64,000 bases of DNA from JACVRW01 sp963751835. GTDB taxonomy: Bacteria; Actinomycetota; Thermoleophilia; Solirubrobacterales; Thermoleophilaceae. Where the stretch lies: positions 124,001 to 188,000 of the forward strand of contig CAVVWD010000022.1 of assembly GCA_963751835.1 (NCBI GenBank). Reading direction: 5' to 3'. The position numbers and the translations under genes are program-made. The notes beneath the pieces are model-generated. The model saw nothing but the letters and a program-made list of their open reading frames with translations, was not told the origin of the DNA and searched no databases. Shown piece after piece: positions 1 through 8,496 of this stretch (positions within the stretch are counted from its first letter, which is position 1; each line of letters starts with the position of its first letter).

Positions 1-267
1 CGCGGGCTCGATCTCATCGAGCTGCCGGACGCGAGCGAGTGCTGCGGCTTCGGCGGGACGTTCGCGGTCAAGAACGCGGACGTGTCGACGGCGATGCTCT
101 CGGACAAGCTGCGCTCGGTGCTGGACACGGGGGCGGAGGCGGTGTGCGCGGTCGACTCCTCCTGCCTCATGCACATCGGCGGCGGGCTGTCTCGCGGGCG
201 TACCGGGGTCCGCACGGTCCACCTCGCCGAGATCCTCTCGTCGACGGGAGAGGAGCAGGCGGCGTGA
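1..267 (+). CDS. lutA: LutA-type Fe-S protein, C-terminal end (5' part outside window)
   Basis: This is the last 88 codons of a cysteine-rich-domain protein of the LutA/GlcF family, the subunit that works with LutB and LutC to oxidise L-lactate to pyruvate. The CCGFGG motif and the later SCLMHIGGG stretch are the conserved pieces of the second CCG domain. The stop TGA overlaps the GTG start of the next gene (GTGA), so translation is probably coupled. The following LutB and LutC domains confirm the assignment; the N-terminal half is outside the window. The symbol follows Bacillus naming (YkgE in E. coli). Confidence 0.85.
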   Translation, partial: RGLDLIELPDASECCGFGGTFAVKNADVSTAMLSDKLRSVLDTGAEAVCAVDSSCLMHIGGGLSRGRTGVRTVHLAEILSSTGEEQAA

Positions 268-1046
268 CCTTCCCCGAGGCGGCCCGGCGCTCGCTTGCCG
301 ACACCCAGCTGCGCGCCAACCTCGCACGCGCCACGACCACGATCCGCGACAAGCGCGCCCGGGTCGTCGAGGAGCTGCCCGACTGGGAGGAGCTGCGCGC
401 CGCGGGGGCGCAGGCCAAGGACCGCGCGCTGCTCCGGCTCGACACCGAGCTCGAGCGCCTCGAGGCCTCCGTGTCCGCCGCCGGCGGCCAGGTGCATTGG
501 GCGCGCGACGGCGTAGAGGCCTGCGAGATCATGGCCGGCATCGCGCGCTCGCACGGCTTCCGCGAGCTCGTGAAGGTCAAGTCGATCGCGTCCGACGAGA
601 TCAAGCCGAACGACGCGCTGGCGGAGGCGGGCATCAGCGCCGTCGAGACCGACCTCGCCGAGCTGATCATCCAGCTGGGCCACGACCTGCAGTCGCACAT
701 CCTGGTGCCGGCGATCCACAAGAACCGGGCCGAGATCCGCGACCTGTTCCGCAGCGAGCTCGGGCTTCCGGATCTCAGCGACGAGCCGGCCGCGCTGACC
801 GAGGCCGCGCGGCTCCACCTGCGCTCGAAATTCCTCAGGGCACGGATGGGGGTCAGCGGCGCGAACTTCGCCGTCGCCGAAACCGGCACGGTGTGCGTGG
901 TGGAGTCCGAGGGCAACGGGCGGATGTGCACGACGCTGCCGGAGGTGCTCGTGACGCTGATGGGGGTCGAAAAGGTCGTGCCGGCCTGGCGCGACATGGA
1001 GGTCTTCCTCCAGCTGCTCCCGCGCTCGCGACGGGCGAGCGGATGA
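264..1046 (+). CDS. lutB: LutB, N-terminal LUD domain (frame broken at its C-terminal end)
   Basis: GTG start overlapping the lutA stop. The roughly 260 codons form the LUD domain of LutB, the Fe-S protein of the lactate oxidation complex; the motif GVSGANFAVAETGT and the ending VFLQLLPRS are typical. Family members continue LPRSATGxxMxxYTS into the ferredoxin part. Here the frame instead reads LPRSRRASG and stops at 1044-1046, while ATGERMNPYTS is present in the next frame. Adding one G near 1029 would restore a full-length LutB, so this is a one-base deletion or a sequencing error. The stop overlaps an ATG (ATGA at 1043-1046), so a functional split gene cannot be excluded. Confidence 0.8.
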   Translation: MTFPEAARRSLADTQLRANLARATTTIRDKRARVVEELPDWEELRAAGAQAKDRALLRLDTELERLEASVSAAGGQVHWARDGVEACEIMAGIARSHGFRELVKVKSIASDEIKPNDALAEAGISAVETDLAELIIQLGHDLQSHILVPAIHKNRAEIRDLFRSELGLPDLSDEPAALTEAARLHLRSKFLRARMGVSGANFAVAETGTVCVVESEGNGRMCTTLPEVLVTLMGVEKVVPAWRDMEVFLQLLPRSRRASG

Positions 1047-2407
1047 ACCCGTACACGTCCTTGTGGACCGGGGTGCGCGAGGGCGACGGGCCGCGCGAGT
1101 TCCACCTCGTGCTGCTCGACAACGGCCGCACCCGGGCGCTCGCCGACGAGGTCGGCCGCCAGGCGCTGCGCTGCATCCGCTGCAGCGCGTGCGTCAACGT
1201 CTGCCCGGTCTACGCGCGGGTCGGCGGCCACGCCTACGAGTCGGTCTACCCCGGGCCGATCGGGGCGATCCTGACGCCGCAGCTGAAGGGGGTCGAGGAG
1301 GCGGGCTCGCTGCCGTATGCCTCGTCGCTGTGCGGCGCCTGTGCCGACGTCTGCCCCGTGAACATCGAGATCCCGCGGCTGCTCACCCACCTGCGGGCAC
1401 GCGAGCGCGAGGCGGCCGGGCGGTTCGATCTCGAGCGCCTCTCGATGAAGGGCCTCTACCGCGCCTTTTCCTCCCGCGAGCGCTACGAACTGGCGCAACG
1501 GCTGGCGCGCGTGGCGAGCCGCTCGCTCGTGCGCGGCGGGCGCATCCCCCGAGCGCCCGGCCCGCTGGCGGGCTGGACGACATCGCGCGACCTGCCGGTG
1601 CCGGCGGCGGAGACATTCCGCGAATGGTGGCGCCGGACGCGTCCTCCCGGCCTCGGGGCGCGCTCCCCGGCGTCCTCGGTCGCTCGCGTGCCGAGCACGC
1701 GTCGCTCCCTGCGTCCTTGGGGAGCACCCCCCGAGGCCGGGAGTGCCGCGCCCGGGCCGGCCGCGCCTGCCGGCGGACGCGAGCCCGCCCGGGACGCGAT
1801 CCTCTCCCGGATCCGGGACGCGATCGCCGGCGCCGCCCTTCCTGCCGCGGAGCCGCCGGCCTACCGCACCCAGGATTCACGCTCGCGTGACGAGATCGTC
1901 ACGGTGTTTGCGGAGCGCGTTGCCGAGTACCGCGCGACCGTCCATCGCGTGGCCGAGGCGGACGTCGCGGCACGGGCGGCGTCGATCTGCGCCGACCAGG
2001 GCGCGGCCCGGCTCGGCGTCCCGGCCGGCCTTCCGGCGGAGTGGCGCCCTCCGGACGTGGAGCTCGTCGACGACCAGGACCTCACGGCGGCCGAGCTCGA
2101 CGAGCTCGACGGCGCCATCACCGGCTGCGCGGTCGCCATCGCGGAGACGGGCACGTTCGTCCTGGACGGCGGCGCCGGCCAGGGCCGCCGCGCTCTCTCG
2201 CTCGTCCCCGACCTGCATGTATGCGTGGTGCGCGCGGAGCAGGTTGTCGGCCTGGTTCCGGAGGCGATCGAGCACCTCGAGCAAGCCGCTCGCCAAGGCC
2301 GTCCGCTGACGTTCGTATCCGGCCCGTCGGCGACTTCCGACATCGAGCTCAACCGCGTCGAGGGTGTCCACGGGCCTCGCATCCTGCACGTGTTGCTGGT
2401 GAGTTAG
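1043..2407 (+). CDS. lutC: LutB ferredoxin part fused to LutC
   Basis: Reads first the C-terminal ferredoxin half of LutB (CIRCSACVNVCPVY near residue 45 and CGACADVCPVN near residue 98 are two 4Fe-4S ligand sets). After an Ala/Pro/Arg-rich linker of about 60 residues comes a complete LutC-type LUD domain (AIAETGTFVLDGG, ending in GVHGPRILHVLLV). The two normally separate proteins are therefore one chain. ATG 1043 overlaps the stop of the LUD half; more likely the true protein starts at 264 and is interrupted by one lost base. Role: cytoplasmic L-lactate oxidation with LutA. Six bases separate it from fmt. Confidence 0.8.
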   Translation: MNPYTSLWTGVREGDGPREFHLVLLDNGRTRALADEVGRQALRCIRCSACVNVCPVYARVGGHAYESVYPGPIGAILTPQLKGVEEAGSLPYASSLCGACADVCPVNIEIPRLLTHLRAREREAAGRFDLERLSMKGLYRAFSSRERYELAQRLARVASRSLVRGGRIPRAPGPLAGWTTSRDLPVPAAETFREWWRRTRPPGLGARSPASSVARVPSTRRSLRPWGAPPEAGSAAPGPAAPAGGREPARDAILSRIRDAIAGAALPAAEPPAYRTQDSRSRDEIVTVFAERVAEYRATVHRVAEADVAARAASICADQGAARLGVPAGLPAEWRPPDVELVDDQDLTAAELDELDGAITGCAVAIAETGTFVLDGGAGQGRRALSLVPDLHVCVVRAEQVVGLVPEAIEHLEQAARQGRPLTFVSGPSATSDIELNRVEGVHGPRILHVLLVS

Positions 2408-2412
2408 CCGAG

Positions 2413-3312
2413 ATGCGGACTGTCTACCTGGGGACCTCCGAGTTCGCCGCCGACGTCCTGGAGCGGCTGGCCGCGACGCCGCACCGGCCCCTGCTCGTGG
2501 TGACCCGTCCGGACCGGCCGCGCGGGCGGGGGCAGAAGGTGAGCCCGCCGCCGGTGGCGGAATCGGCGCGGCTGCTCGGGATCGAGCTCCTCCAGCCCGA
2601 GGATCTCAACGGGGAGGAGGCCCGCGCCGCCATCGGAGACGCAGAGCCGGATGTCGTCTGCATCTGCGCATACGGCGCGATCATCAGGGAGCCGCTCCTG
2701 TCGCAGCACGAGATGCTGAACGTGCATCCCTCGCTGCTGCCGCGCTGGCGCGGCGCCGCGCCGATCGAGCGCGCGATCGAGGCCGGCGACGACGAGACCG
2801 GCGTCACGATCATGCGCCCGACCGCCGAGCTCGATGCCGGCCCGTTATGCCTCCAGCGGGCGGACGCGATCCGCCCCGACGACGACTACGGGAGGCTGTC
2901 GGGCCGACTGGCGACGCTCGGCGGCGAGCTGCTCGTGGAGACGCTCGACCTGCGACCGGCATGCCGGGACCAGCCGGAGGAGGGTGTCACCTACGCGGAG
3001 AAAATCGGCCGCGACGACCGCCGCCTCGATCCTGAGCGGATGCCGGACGAGCTGGAGCGCCGCGTGCGCGCCCTGCGGCCTCACATCGGCGCTTTCGTCG
3101 AGCTGCCCGGGGGAGACGCGCTCGGGGTTGTTCGCGCCGCGATCACGAGCGAGCACGGCCTCGACCCGGGGGCACTCGTTGCCCGCGACGGACGCCTGCT
3201 CTTCGGCGCCAACGGTGGGGCTCTCGAGCTGCTCGAGGTGCATCCCGCCGGCAAGCGCCCGATGGAGGCGGCGGCGTGGCTGCGCGGCCACGCCGCAAGC
3301 CTGGCCGGCTGA
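2413..3312 (+). CDS. fmt: Methionyl-tRNA formyltransferase
   Basis: Transfers a formyl group from 10-formyl-THF to initiator Met-tRNA. The 299-residue length is normal. The N-terminal Rossmann-type domain starts MRTVYLGTSEFA. The catalytic Asn-His pair is in NVHPSLLPRWRGAAP (N103, H105) and the catalytic Asp is D141 in TAELDAGP. The C-terminal OB-like domain ends HPAGKRPMEAAAWLRG. It follows the lut genes by six bases and is followed by a strong hairpin. No def (deformylase) gene is adjacent. Confidence 0.95.
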   Translation: MRTVYLGTSEFAADVLERLAATPHRPLLVVTRPDRPRGRGQKVSPPPVAESARLLGIELLQPEDLNGEEARAAIGDAEPDVVCICAYGAIIREPLLSQHEMLNVHPSLLPRWRGAAPIERAIEAGDDETGVTIMRPTAELDAGPLCLQRADAIRPDDDYGRLSGRLATLGGELLVETLDLRPACRDQPEEGVTYAEKIGRDDRRLDPERMPDELERRVRALRPHIGAFVELPGGDALGVVRAAITSEHGLDPGALVARDGRLLFGANGGALELLEVHPAGKRPMEAAAWLRGHAASLAG

Positions 3313-3326
3313 CCGGCGAGCCGGCC
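3303..3326. terminator. Hairpin at the end of fmt
   Basis: Perfect 8-bp stem GGCCGGCT / AGCCGGCC with an 8-base loop. The fmt stop codon lies in the loop side of the left arm. There is no T-tract, as is common for high-GC actinobacterial terminators. Confidence 0.45.
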
Positions 3327-3377
3327 TACTGGACCGTCGCCGCGACTCGGTCCTGCTCGACAGTCCACCGGACCGGG

Positions 3378-3383
3378 TAGCGT
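3378..3383 (+). promoter_or_regulatory. -10 box TAGCGT
   Basis: TAGCGT lies eight bases before ATG 3392. The intervening bases TGAGGGAG also resemble a Shine-Dalgarno, so initiation could be leaderless or nearly so. Confidence 0.45.
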
Positions 3384-3391
3384 TGAGGGAG

Positions 3392-3628
3392 ATGTCGGTG
3401 GCGGGAGACGATCACGTGAACCACGGGCCGGACTGCCCGTACTGCGGCGAGCCGTCGCTGCGCGGCACGAACCTGGCCGCCCGCTACCGCTGCGTCGCCT
3501 GCCTCCATCGCTTCGAGCTGCGCTCGGAGTGCCCCAACTGCGGCGCCCATTCGACGATCGCCCGGATGTCCGACACAGCGAACGTCATCTGCCGCAGTTG
3601 CGGCGGAAGCATGCTGCAGGCGATCTGA
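3392..3628 (+). CDS. Small zinc-ribbon protein
   Basis: A 78-residue protein with four CxxC pairs (CPYC, CVAC, CPNC, CRSC), which would bind two zinc ions as tandem zinc ribbons. There is no signal peptide and no transmembrane segment. No enzymatic domain is visible, and I do not recognise a named family. The start at ATG 3392 is supported by the preceding GAGGGAG and TAGCGT. It lies between fmt and the convergent secreted-protein gene; only 15 bases separate its stop from that gene's stop. It could be a nucleic-acid-binding or protein-interaction module. Confidence 0.75.
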   Translation: MSVAGDDHVNHGPDCPYCGEPSLRGTNLAARYRCVACLHRFELRSECPNCGAHSTIARMSDTANVICRSCGGSMLQAI

Positions 3629-3643
3629 CCCGCCGCGGCGGCC

Positions 3644-4675
3644 CTACAGCCTCGCCGAGCGCATCAGGACCTTCAGCGGCCTCATGCGCGGGAGCAGTGA
3701 CACAACCACCTTCGTCCGCAGCCGCGGGCGCCGCGAGATGACGCGCTCGCCGGGCATCGTCGAGTCCAGGCGCAGCTTGACGCGCCCCGCACGCTTGACC
3801 TGCATGTCGCCGGTCAGGATCGTGAGGAAGGGGCCGGCGCCGGTGCGAAGGTTGGCGGGGAGCGTGATCGCCGCGCTCAGCTGGCCCGCGCGCGGAACCC
3901 TCATCAGCAGGTTCGCGCCGCCGTCCCTGCGGCGGTCGACGTCGAGGAGCCGCAGGCGCCGCCGGGCGGCGGAGCCGGCCCGGGCGTCGAAGTCCTCGTC
4001 GAGCTCATCACCCTCGTCGAAATCGTCGAACCAGTCGTCCTCCCAGTCCGCTCCCAGCCCGCCGCCGTCCGGATCCTGCGTCTCGTCGCCCAAGCCGTCC
4101 TCGTCGACGTCCGGCTCCATCACCGCGTCGAAGAGCAACTCGGTGCCCGTGCCGCCGTCCATCCCGCAGGGCTCGCAGGGGCGCGCGAAGGACTGGATCG
4201 CGCCGTCGGGCCGCGGGCGCATCCTCACGCCGAGGTCCACCTCGCCGGCCCGGAACAGGAAGCCCACCGAGTCGCCGCGCTTCATCTGCAGATGCAGGTC
4301 CTCAACCTCGGCCAGCGCCCCGGCGGGAGACGACACGGGCAGCGGCGCCGAATCCACCACGGACACGCCCACGCCGTCGTCCTTCGGGCGCAGGACCGCG
4401 ATCCGCGGATGCTCGCTGCCGGCGATCCGCTTGGCGTCCACGCTGGCGGCCACGAGGACACCGTCCTCGGGCGCCTCCACCTCGCTCTGGCGCAGCGCGA
4501 ACTGGCGGAAGCCCATGTCCGTCCCCGCCGGGCAGGCCGCGCAGGCGAAGGCCTGCCGAGGTGCGGTGGTGTCAGGTGACCCCAGGTAGGTGGTGGCGGC
4601 GGCCCGCCCGGGGTGGAGGAGGACGGCCAGCAGGAGCGCTGCCGCGAGCGTGAGGATGGGAGCACGGATAGCCAT
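3644..4675 (-). CDS. Secreted protein with acidic calcium-binding-like segment
   Basis: 343 residues starting MAIRAPILTL with an N-terminal signal sequence ending around GRAAATTY. The start at 4675 is chosen because AAGGAAGGG precedes it and it precedes the hydrophobic segment directly; an in-frame ATG 12 codons upstream would overlap the next gene. The middle has Asp-rich DVDEDGLGDETQDPDGGG, like thrombospondin type-3 calcium loops, and then a very acidic DDWFDDFDEGDELDED run. CAACPAG and CEPCG could form disulfides. The function is unknown. It follows the molybdopterin enzyme on the same strand by 32 bases, so the two are probably co-transcribed. Confidence 0.75.
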   Translation of the reverse strand: MAIRAPILTLAAALLLAVLLHPGRAAATTYLGSPDTTAPRQAFACAACPAGTDMGFRQFALRQSEVEAPEDGVLVAASVDAKRIAGSEHPRIAVLRPKDDGVGVSVVDSAPLPVSSPAGALAEVEDLHLQMKRGDSVGFLFRAGEVDLGVRMRPRPDGAIQSFARPCEPCGMDGGTGTELLFDAVMEPDVDEDGLGDETQDPDGGGLGADWEDDWFDDFDEGDELDEDFDARAGSAARRRLRLLDVDRRRDGGANLLMRVPRAGQLSAAITLPANLRTGAGPFLTILTGDMQVKRAGRVKLRLDSTMPGERVISRRPRLRTKVVVSLLPRMRPLKVLMRSARL

Positions 4676-4707
4676 GCCCTTCCTTTCGCACGGGGCCGCC
4701 GTTCGGG

Positions 4708-6993
4708 TCACTCATCCGCTGCCACCTCCACGGGGATGCCGTTCAGGACGGCGTTCCCGGAGAGCGGATCCACCTGCGACTCGTCGGCCAGCAGGTTGCT
4801 GTTGACGCCCGCGTGCGCCGAGGCGACCCCCATCCGCACGCCTTCCTGGTCGTGTCCCCATCCGTGCGGGATCGACACGACACCCGGCATGATCCCATCG
4901 GTCAGCTCGACGGGCGCCTCGACCTCGCCGGCGGCCGAGCGCACAAGCGCCAGCCCGCCCTCGGTGAGGCCGAGCCGCTCGGCGTCGTCGGGGTGGACGT
5001 GGAGCGTGCAGCGGTCCTTGCCCTTCACGAGCGCCGGTAGGTTGTGCATCCAGGAGTTGTTCGAACGGAGCTGGCGGCGGCCGATCAGCACCATGCCTCC
5101 GTTGTGGGCCCGCCCCATCGCCGTCCGCAGGCGCTCGAGGTCGGCGACGATCGCCTCGGGCGCCAGTTCGATCTTGCCCGACGGGGTCCGGAGCACGTCC
5201 GGAAGCCGCGGCTCGAGCGGCCCGAGGTCGATGCCGTGCGGGTGCCGCTCGAGCACGTCGAGCGTGAGCCCGTCCGGGTCGGCGCCGAAGCCGTCGCCGT
5301 ACGGGCCGACCCGGATCATGAGATCGAGGATGCGCTCGGGCCCGCGCCGCGGCTCGAGCGTGTCGAGCAGCTCGGCCGGGTCCCGGCCGGCCACCCGCGA
5401 GTCGGGATTGCCAAGCTCGCGCTGGACGAGGGTCTGGATCACCATCGAGTCGAGCGCCTCGACGTCGGCGTTCGGGCCCTGGCCGGTCACGACGCCCGCC
5501 AGCCGCAGGAAGGTGTGCCACTCCGGCGGCAGGGTGGGATCGAGCACCGGCGGCGAGTAGTTCGCCACGTTGCGCGCCGCGAGCTGGTAGAGCGCCAGGT
5601 CGTAGTGCGGCTTCTCGAGCGGTTCCGGCGCGGGCAGGATCACGTCGGCGTGGCGCGTGGTCTCGTTCACGTAGATGTCGACGGCCAGCATGAAGTCGAG
5701 GCCCTCGACCGCGCGCGCGAGGCGCCCGCTGTTCGGCGTCGAGACGAGGGGATTGCCGGCGACCGTGACGAGCGCCCGGATCTGCCCGTCGCCGGGCGTC
5801 TCGATCTCCTCCGCGAGCACCGCCACGGGCAGCTCGCCGAAGGCCTCGGCCAGCCCGCGGACGCGGCTTGCCCAGCGCCCGAAGCGGACACCCTTGCCGC
5901 TGCCTCCCGCGCCCGACGAGTTGCGCTGGCCCGCGGCCGCAAGTGTGAACATGGCGCCACCCTCGCGGTCGAGATTGCCGGTCAGCACGTTCAGGACGTC
6001 CACGAGCCAGCTCGCCAGCGTGCCGAACTCCTGCGTACAGGTGCCGATGCGCGCGTACACGGCGGCGCGCTCGGCGGCTGCCAGCTCACGGGCCATGCGC
6101 CGGATGTCGCCGGCCTCGATCCCGCAGGCGCCGGCCACGGCCTCGGGCGTGAACTCTCGGACCAGGGCGCGCACCTCGTCGAGCCCGTTGACGTGCGCGG
6201 CGAGCTCGCCCGTCTTGCGCGAGGCGCCCGGCTCGGCCGGGCGCGGAGCGATCCGTTCGGGGAGCGAAGCGATGTCGAGGCGCTCCTCCACGAGCGTGCA
6301 GGCGATCGCGGCGAGCAGCAACGCGTCGGCCCCCGGTCGGATGAAGTGGTGCTCGTCCGCCTCCTCGGCCGTGCGGGTGCGGCGCGGGTCCACCACCACG
6401 ACCTTGCCACCGCGCTCGCGGATCCCGCGCAGCCGCCCGCGCATGTCGGGCGCGGTCAGGAGGCTGCCGTTCGAGACCAGCGGGTTGGCGCCGAGCAAGA
6501 GCAGATGCTCACAGCGGTCGACGTCGGGGATCGGGACCGAGAGCATGGTCCCGAACATGGCACCCACCGAGACCTGCTTGGGCATCTGGTCGACGGTCGA
6601 GGCGCTGAAGATGTTCTGCGACCCGAGCAGGCGCAGCCAGGCGGGTCCGTAGAGAACGAACGGCAGGCTGTGGGCGTTCGGGTTCCCGAGGTAGACGCCG
6701 ACCGCGTTGCGGCCGTGCTCGGCGAGGATGGGGGAGAGGCGGCGGTCGATCTCCTCGAACGCCTCGTCCCAGGTGGCCTCGACGAGCTCGCCGTCGCGAC
6801 GCACCAGCGGCGCCGTCAGACGGTCGGGATCCTCGTGGAGCTGCTTGATCCCGTAGGCCTTCGGGCAGATGAAACCGCGGCTGAACACGTCCTCCGAGTC
6901 GCCGCGGACCGAGACCACCTCCCGCCCGTCGGTCTCGATCTCGAGGCCGCAGGTGGCCTCGCAGAAGGGGCAGGTCCGGTAGTGCGTCGCCAT
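4708..6993 (-). CDS. Molybdopterin-dependent oxidoreductase with N-terminal 4Fe-4S site
   Basis: 761 residues of the DMSO-reductase/formate-dehydrogenase superfamily. The N-terminal cluster ligands are C8, C11, C15 and C43. Molybdopterin-binding regions include LLLGANPLVSNGS and VVDPRRTRTAEEADEHHFIRPGADALL, and a C-terminal molydopterin-dinucleotide-binding domain contains LRSNNSWMHN. There is no Tat signal, so it is probably cytoplasmic. Substrate cannot be told from sequence, and no separate electron-transfer subunit lies next to it. TAGCAT ends six bases before the ATG, suggesting a leaderless transcript, and it diverges from the MFS gene. Confidence 0.88.
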   Translation of the reverse strand: MATHYRTCPFCEATCGLEIETDGREVVSVRGDSEDVFSRGFICPKAYGIKQLHEDPDRLTAPLVRRDGELVEATWDEAFEEIDRRLSPILAEHGRNAVGVYLGNPNAHSLPFVLYGPAWLRLLGSQNIFSASTVDQMPKQVSVGAMFGTMLSVPIPDVDRCEHLLLLGANPLVSNGSLLTAPDMRGRLRGIRERGGKVVVVDPRRTRTAEEADEHHFIRPGADALLLAAIACTLVEERLDIASLPERIAPRPAEPGASRKTGELAAHVNGLDEVRALVREFTPEAVAGACGIEAGDIRRMARELAAAERAAVYARIGTCTQEFGTLASWLVDVLNVLTGNLDREGGAMFTLAAAGQRNSSGAGGSGKGVRFGRWASRVRGLAEAFGELPVAVLAEEIETPGDGQIRALVTVAGNPLVSTPNSGRLARAVEGLDFMLAVDIYVNETTRHADVILPAPEPLEKPHYDLALYQLAARNVANYSPPVLDPTLPPEWHTFLRLAGVVTGQGPNADVEALDSMVIQTLVQRELGNPDSRVAGRDPAELLDTLEPRRGPERILDLMIRVGPYGDGFGADPDGLTLDVLERHPHGIDLGPLEPRLPDVLRTPSGKIELAPEAIVADLERLRTAMGRAHNGGMVLIGRRQLRSNNSWMHNLPALVKGKDRCTLHVHPDDAERLGLTEGGLALVRSAAGEVEAPVELTDGIMPGVVSIPHGWGHDQEGVRMGVASAHAGVNSNLLADESQVDPLSGNAVLNGIPVEVAADE

Positions 6994-6999
6994 GGAGGG

Positions 7000-7005
7000 A
7001 TGCTA
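7000..7005 (-). promoter_or_regulatory. -10 box TAGCAT
   Basis: TAGCAT six bases upstream of the oxidoreductase ATG at 6993. No Shine-Dalgarno is seen. Confidence 0.4.
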
Positions 7006-7031
7006 ACCGGGGTCGCTCGCGCCGGTCCCCA

Positions 7032-7037
7032 TACGCT
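7032..7037 (+). promoter_or_regulatory. -10 box TACGCT
   Basis: TACGCT eight bases before GTG 7046. This spacing favours GTG 7046 over the TTG at 7037. Confidence 0.45.
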
Positions 7038-7045
7038 TGCCCCCC

Positions 7046-8482
7046 GTGCACCTCGACCAGCAGAGTCGAGCTTGGTGGACGCTGGCCGGAGCCTGCGCCG
7101 GGCTCTTCCTGCTGATGCTCGACTCGACGGTCGTCACGCTCGCCCTGCCCGACATCGAGGGCGATATCGGCGCCTCGGCGGCGGAGGTGCAGTGGGTGGT
7201 CAACGCCTACCTGCTCGTGATGGCGGCCCTCGTCGTCACGGCGAGCCGGCTCGGCGACATCTTCGGCCGCCGGCGCGTCTACGTGATCGGCCTGGTGCTG
7301 TTCGGGGTGGGCTCGGTGGTCGCGGCGACGGCCGGCAGTCCCGAGGTGCTGATCGCGGCGAGGGTGCTTCAGGGCGCCGGCGGGGCGTCGGTGGTCGGGC
7401 TCTCGCTGGCGATTGTCACCGCGGTCTTCCCCCCGGAGCGCCAGGCGACGGCGGTCGGGGTTTGGACCGCGGTCTCAAGCATCGCGCTCGGGATCGGTCC
7501 GCTGGTCGGCGGCGCCCTGGTCGAGCTCGACTGGCGGCTGATCTTCTGGATCAACATCCCGCTGATCGCGGCCGGGCTGGCGATAACCCTCTTCGCTGCG
7601 CCCGAGACCAGAGACGAGTCCGCGGAGCCGCGAATCGACTATCCGGGGGTCGTCACGCTCGGCCTCGGCCTCGGCGCGGTCGTGTTCGCCTTCGTCGAGT
7701 CGGACCGCTGGGGGTTCGGGAACGCCCGGACGCTCGGCGTGCTCGTGGGCGGGCTGGCCCTGCTCGCCTGCTTCGTGGTGATCGAGCGCCGCGCCCGCCA
7801 GCCGATCGTCGACCTGGCGCTGTTTCGCAACGGGCCCTACTTCGGTGCCACCGCAGCCGCCTTCGCCCTCGTCGGCGGCTTCTGGTCGGTGATCTTCTTC
7901 CAGCCCCAGTACCTGCAGGACGTGCTCGGCTACTCGGCGATCGCCGCCGGGGTGCTGATCCTGCCGCTGACCCTGCCGATGATCGTCGTCTCGCCGTTCG
8001 CCGGACGCCTGATGGCCCGGTTCGGCGCCCGCGGGCTGATGGGCACCGGGATGCTGCTCGCGGTCGCCGGGCTCGTCGTGCAGACCCAGCTGACCGCCGA
8101 CTCGAGCTACGGCGTGCTCTTCGCCGGCCTGCTTCTGTTCGGGCTCGCGCTCGGGTTCGTCTATGCGCCGATGTCGAGCGCCGCGATGGCGGCGATGCCG
8201 CCCGAGAAATCCGGGATCGCGGCCGGCGTGCTGGCGATGAACCGGCTCCTCGCGGGCGCGGTCGCGCTCGCGGTCACCGGCGCGATCTTCCAGGCGGTTC
8301 GCGGCGACGAGCTCGCGAAGCCGGGGGTCGGCGCCGACGAGGCCTTTGCACACGCCCTCGCGAGCTCGTTCTGGTTCCTCGTCGGTCTGATGGCGGTCGG
8401 CGCCGCGCTCACCTGGATCTTCGTCCGCGGTCCGGAGTCGCGCCCTGCGCACCACGAGCACGCACACCGCTTCCACCTCTGA
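7046..8482 (+). CDS. MFS exporter, DHA2 (EmrB/QacA) family
   Basis: About 478 residues with roughly 14 predicted membrane helices, the size typical of DHA2 drug:H+ antiporters. LDSTVVTLALPDI in helix 1 is the DHA2 signature. Motif A is GDIFGRRRVY and the antiporter motif C is GIGPLVGGAL. The C-terminus is short and His-rich (HHEHAHRFHL). The substrate is unknown. A TTG at 7037 could add three residues, but the -10 box fits GTG 7046. It diverges from the molybdopterin enzyme and converges on the hotdog gene through a shared hairpin. Confidence 0.88.
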   Translation: MHLDQQSRAWWTLAGACAGLFLLMLDSTVVTLALPDIEGDIGASAAEVQWVVNAYLLVMAALVVTASRLGDIFGRRRVYVIGLVLFGVGSVVAATAGSPEVLIAARVLQGAGGASVVGLSLAIVTAVFPPERQATAVGVWTAVSSIALGIGPLVGGALVELDWRLIFWINIPLIAAGLAITLFAAPETRDESAEPRIDYPGVVTLGLGLGAVVFAFVESDRWGFGNARTLGVLVGGLALLACFVVIERRARQPIVDLALFRNGPYFGATAAAFALVGGFWSVIFFQPQYLQDVLGYSAIAAGVLILPLTLPMIVVSPFAGRLMARFGARGLMGTGMLLAVAGLVVQTQLTADSSYGVLFAGLLLFGLALGFVYAPMSSAAMAAMPPEKSGIAAGVLAMNRLLAGAVALAVTGAIFQAVRGDELAKPGVGADEAFAHALASSFWFLVGLMAVGAALTWIFVRGPESRPAHHEHAHRFHL

Positions 8483-8483
8483 G

Positions 8484-8495
8484 CCCCAAACGGGG
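8484..8495. terminator. Short hairpin between convergent genes
   Basis: CCCC-AAAC-GGGG fills the 14 bases between the MFS stop and the convergent stop at 8497. It is probably a bidirectional terminator. Confidence 0.4.
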
Positions 8496-8496
8496 G

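Noticed and set aside
497..1042. Reading the second lut frame from 497 as one long protein
   Set aside because: The first 180 codons are Arg-rich shadow of the LUD domain; recognisable LutB resumes only at about 1029-1043.
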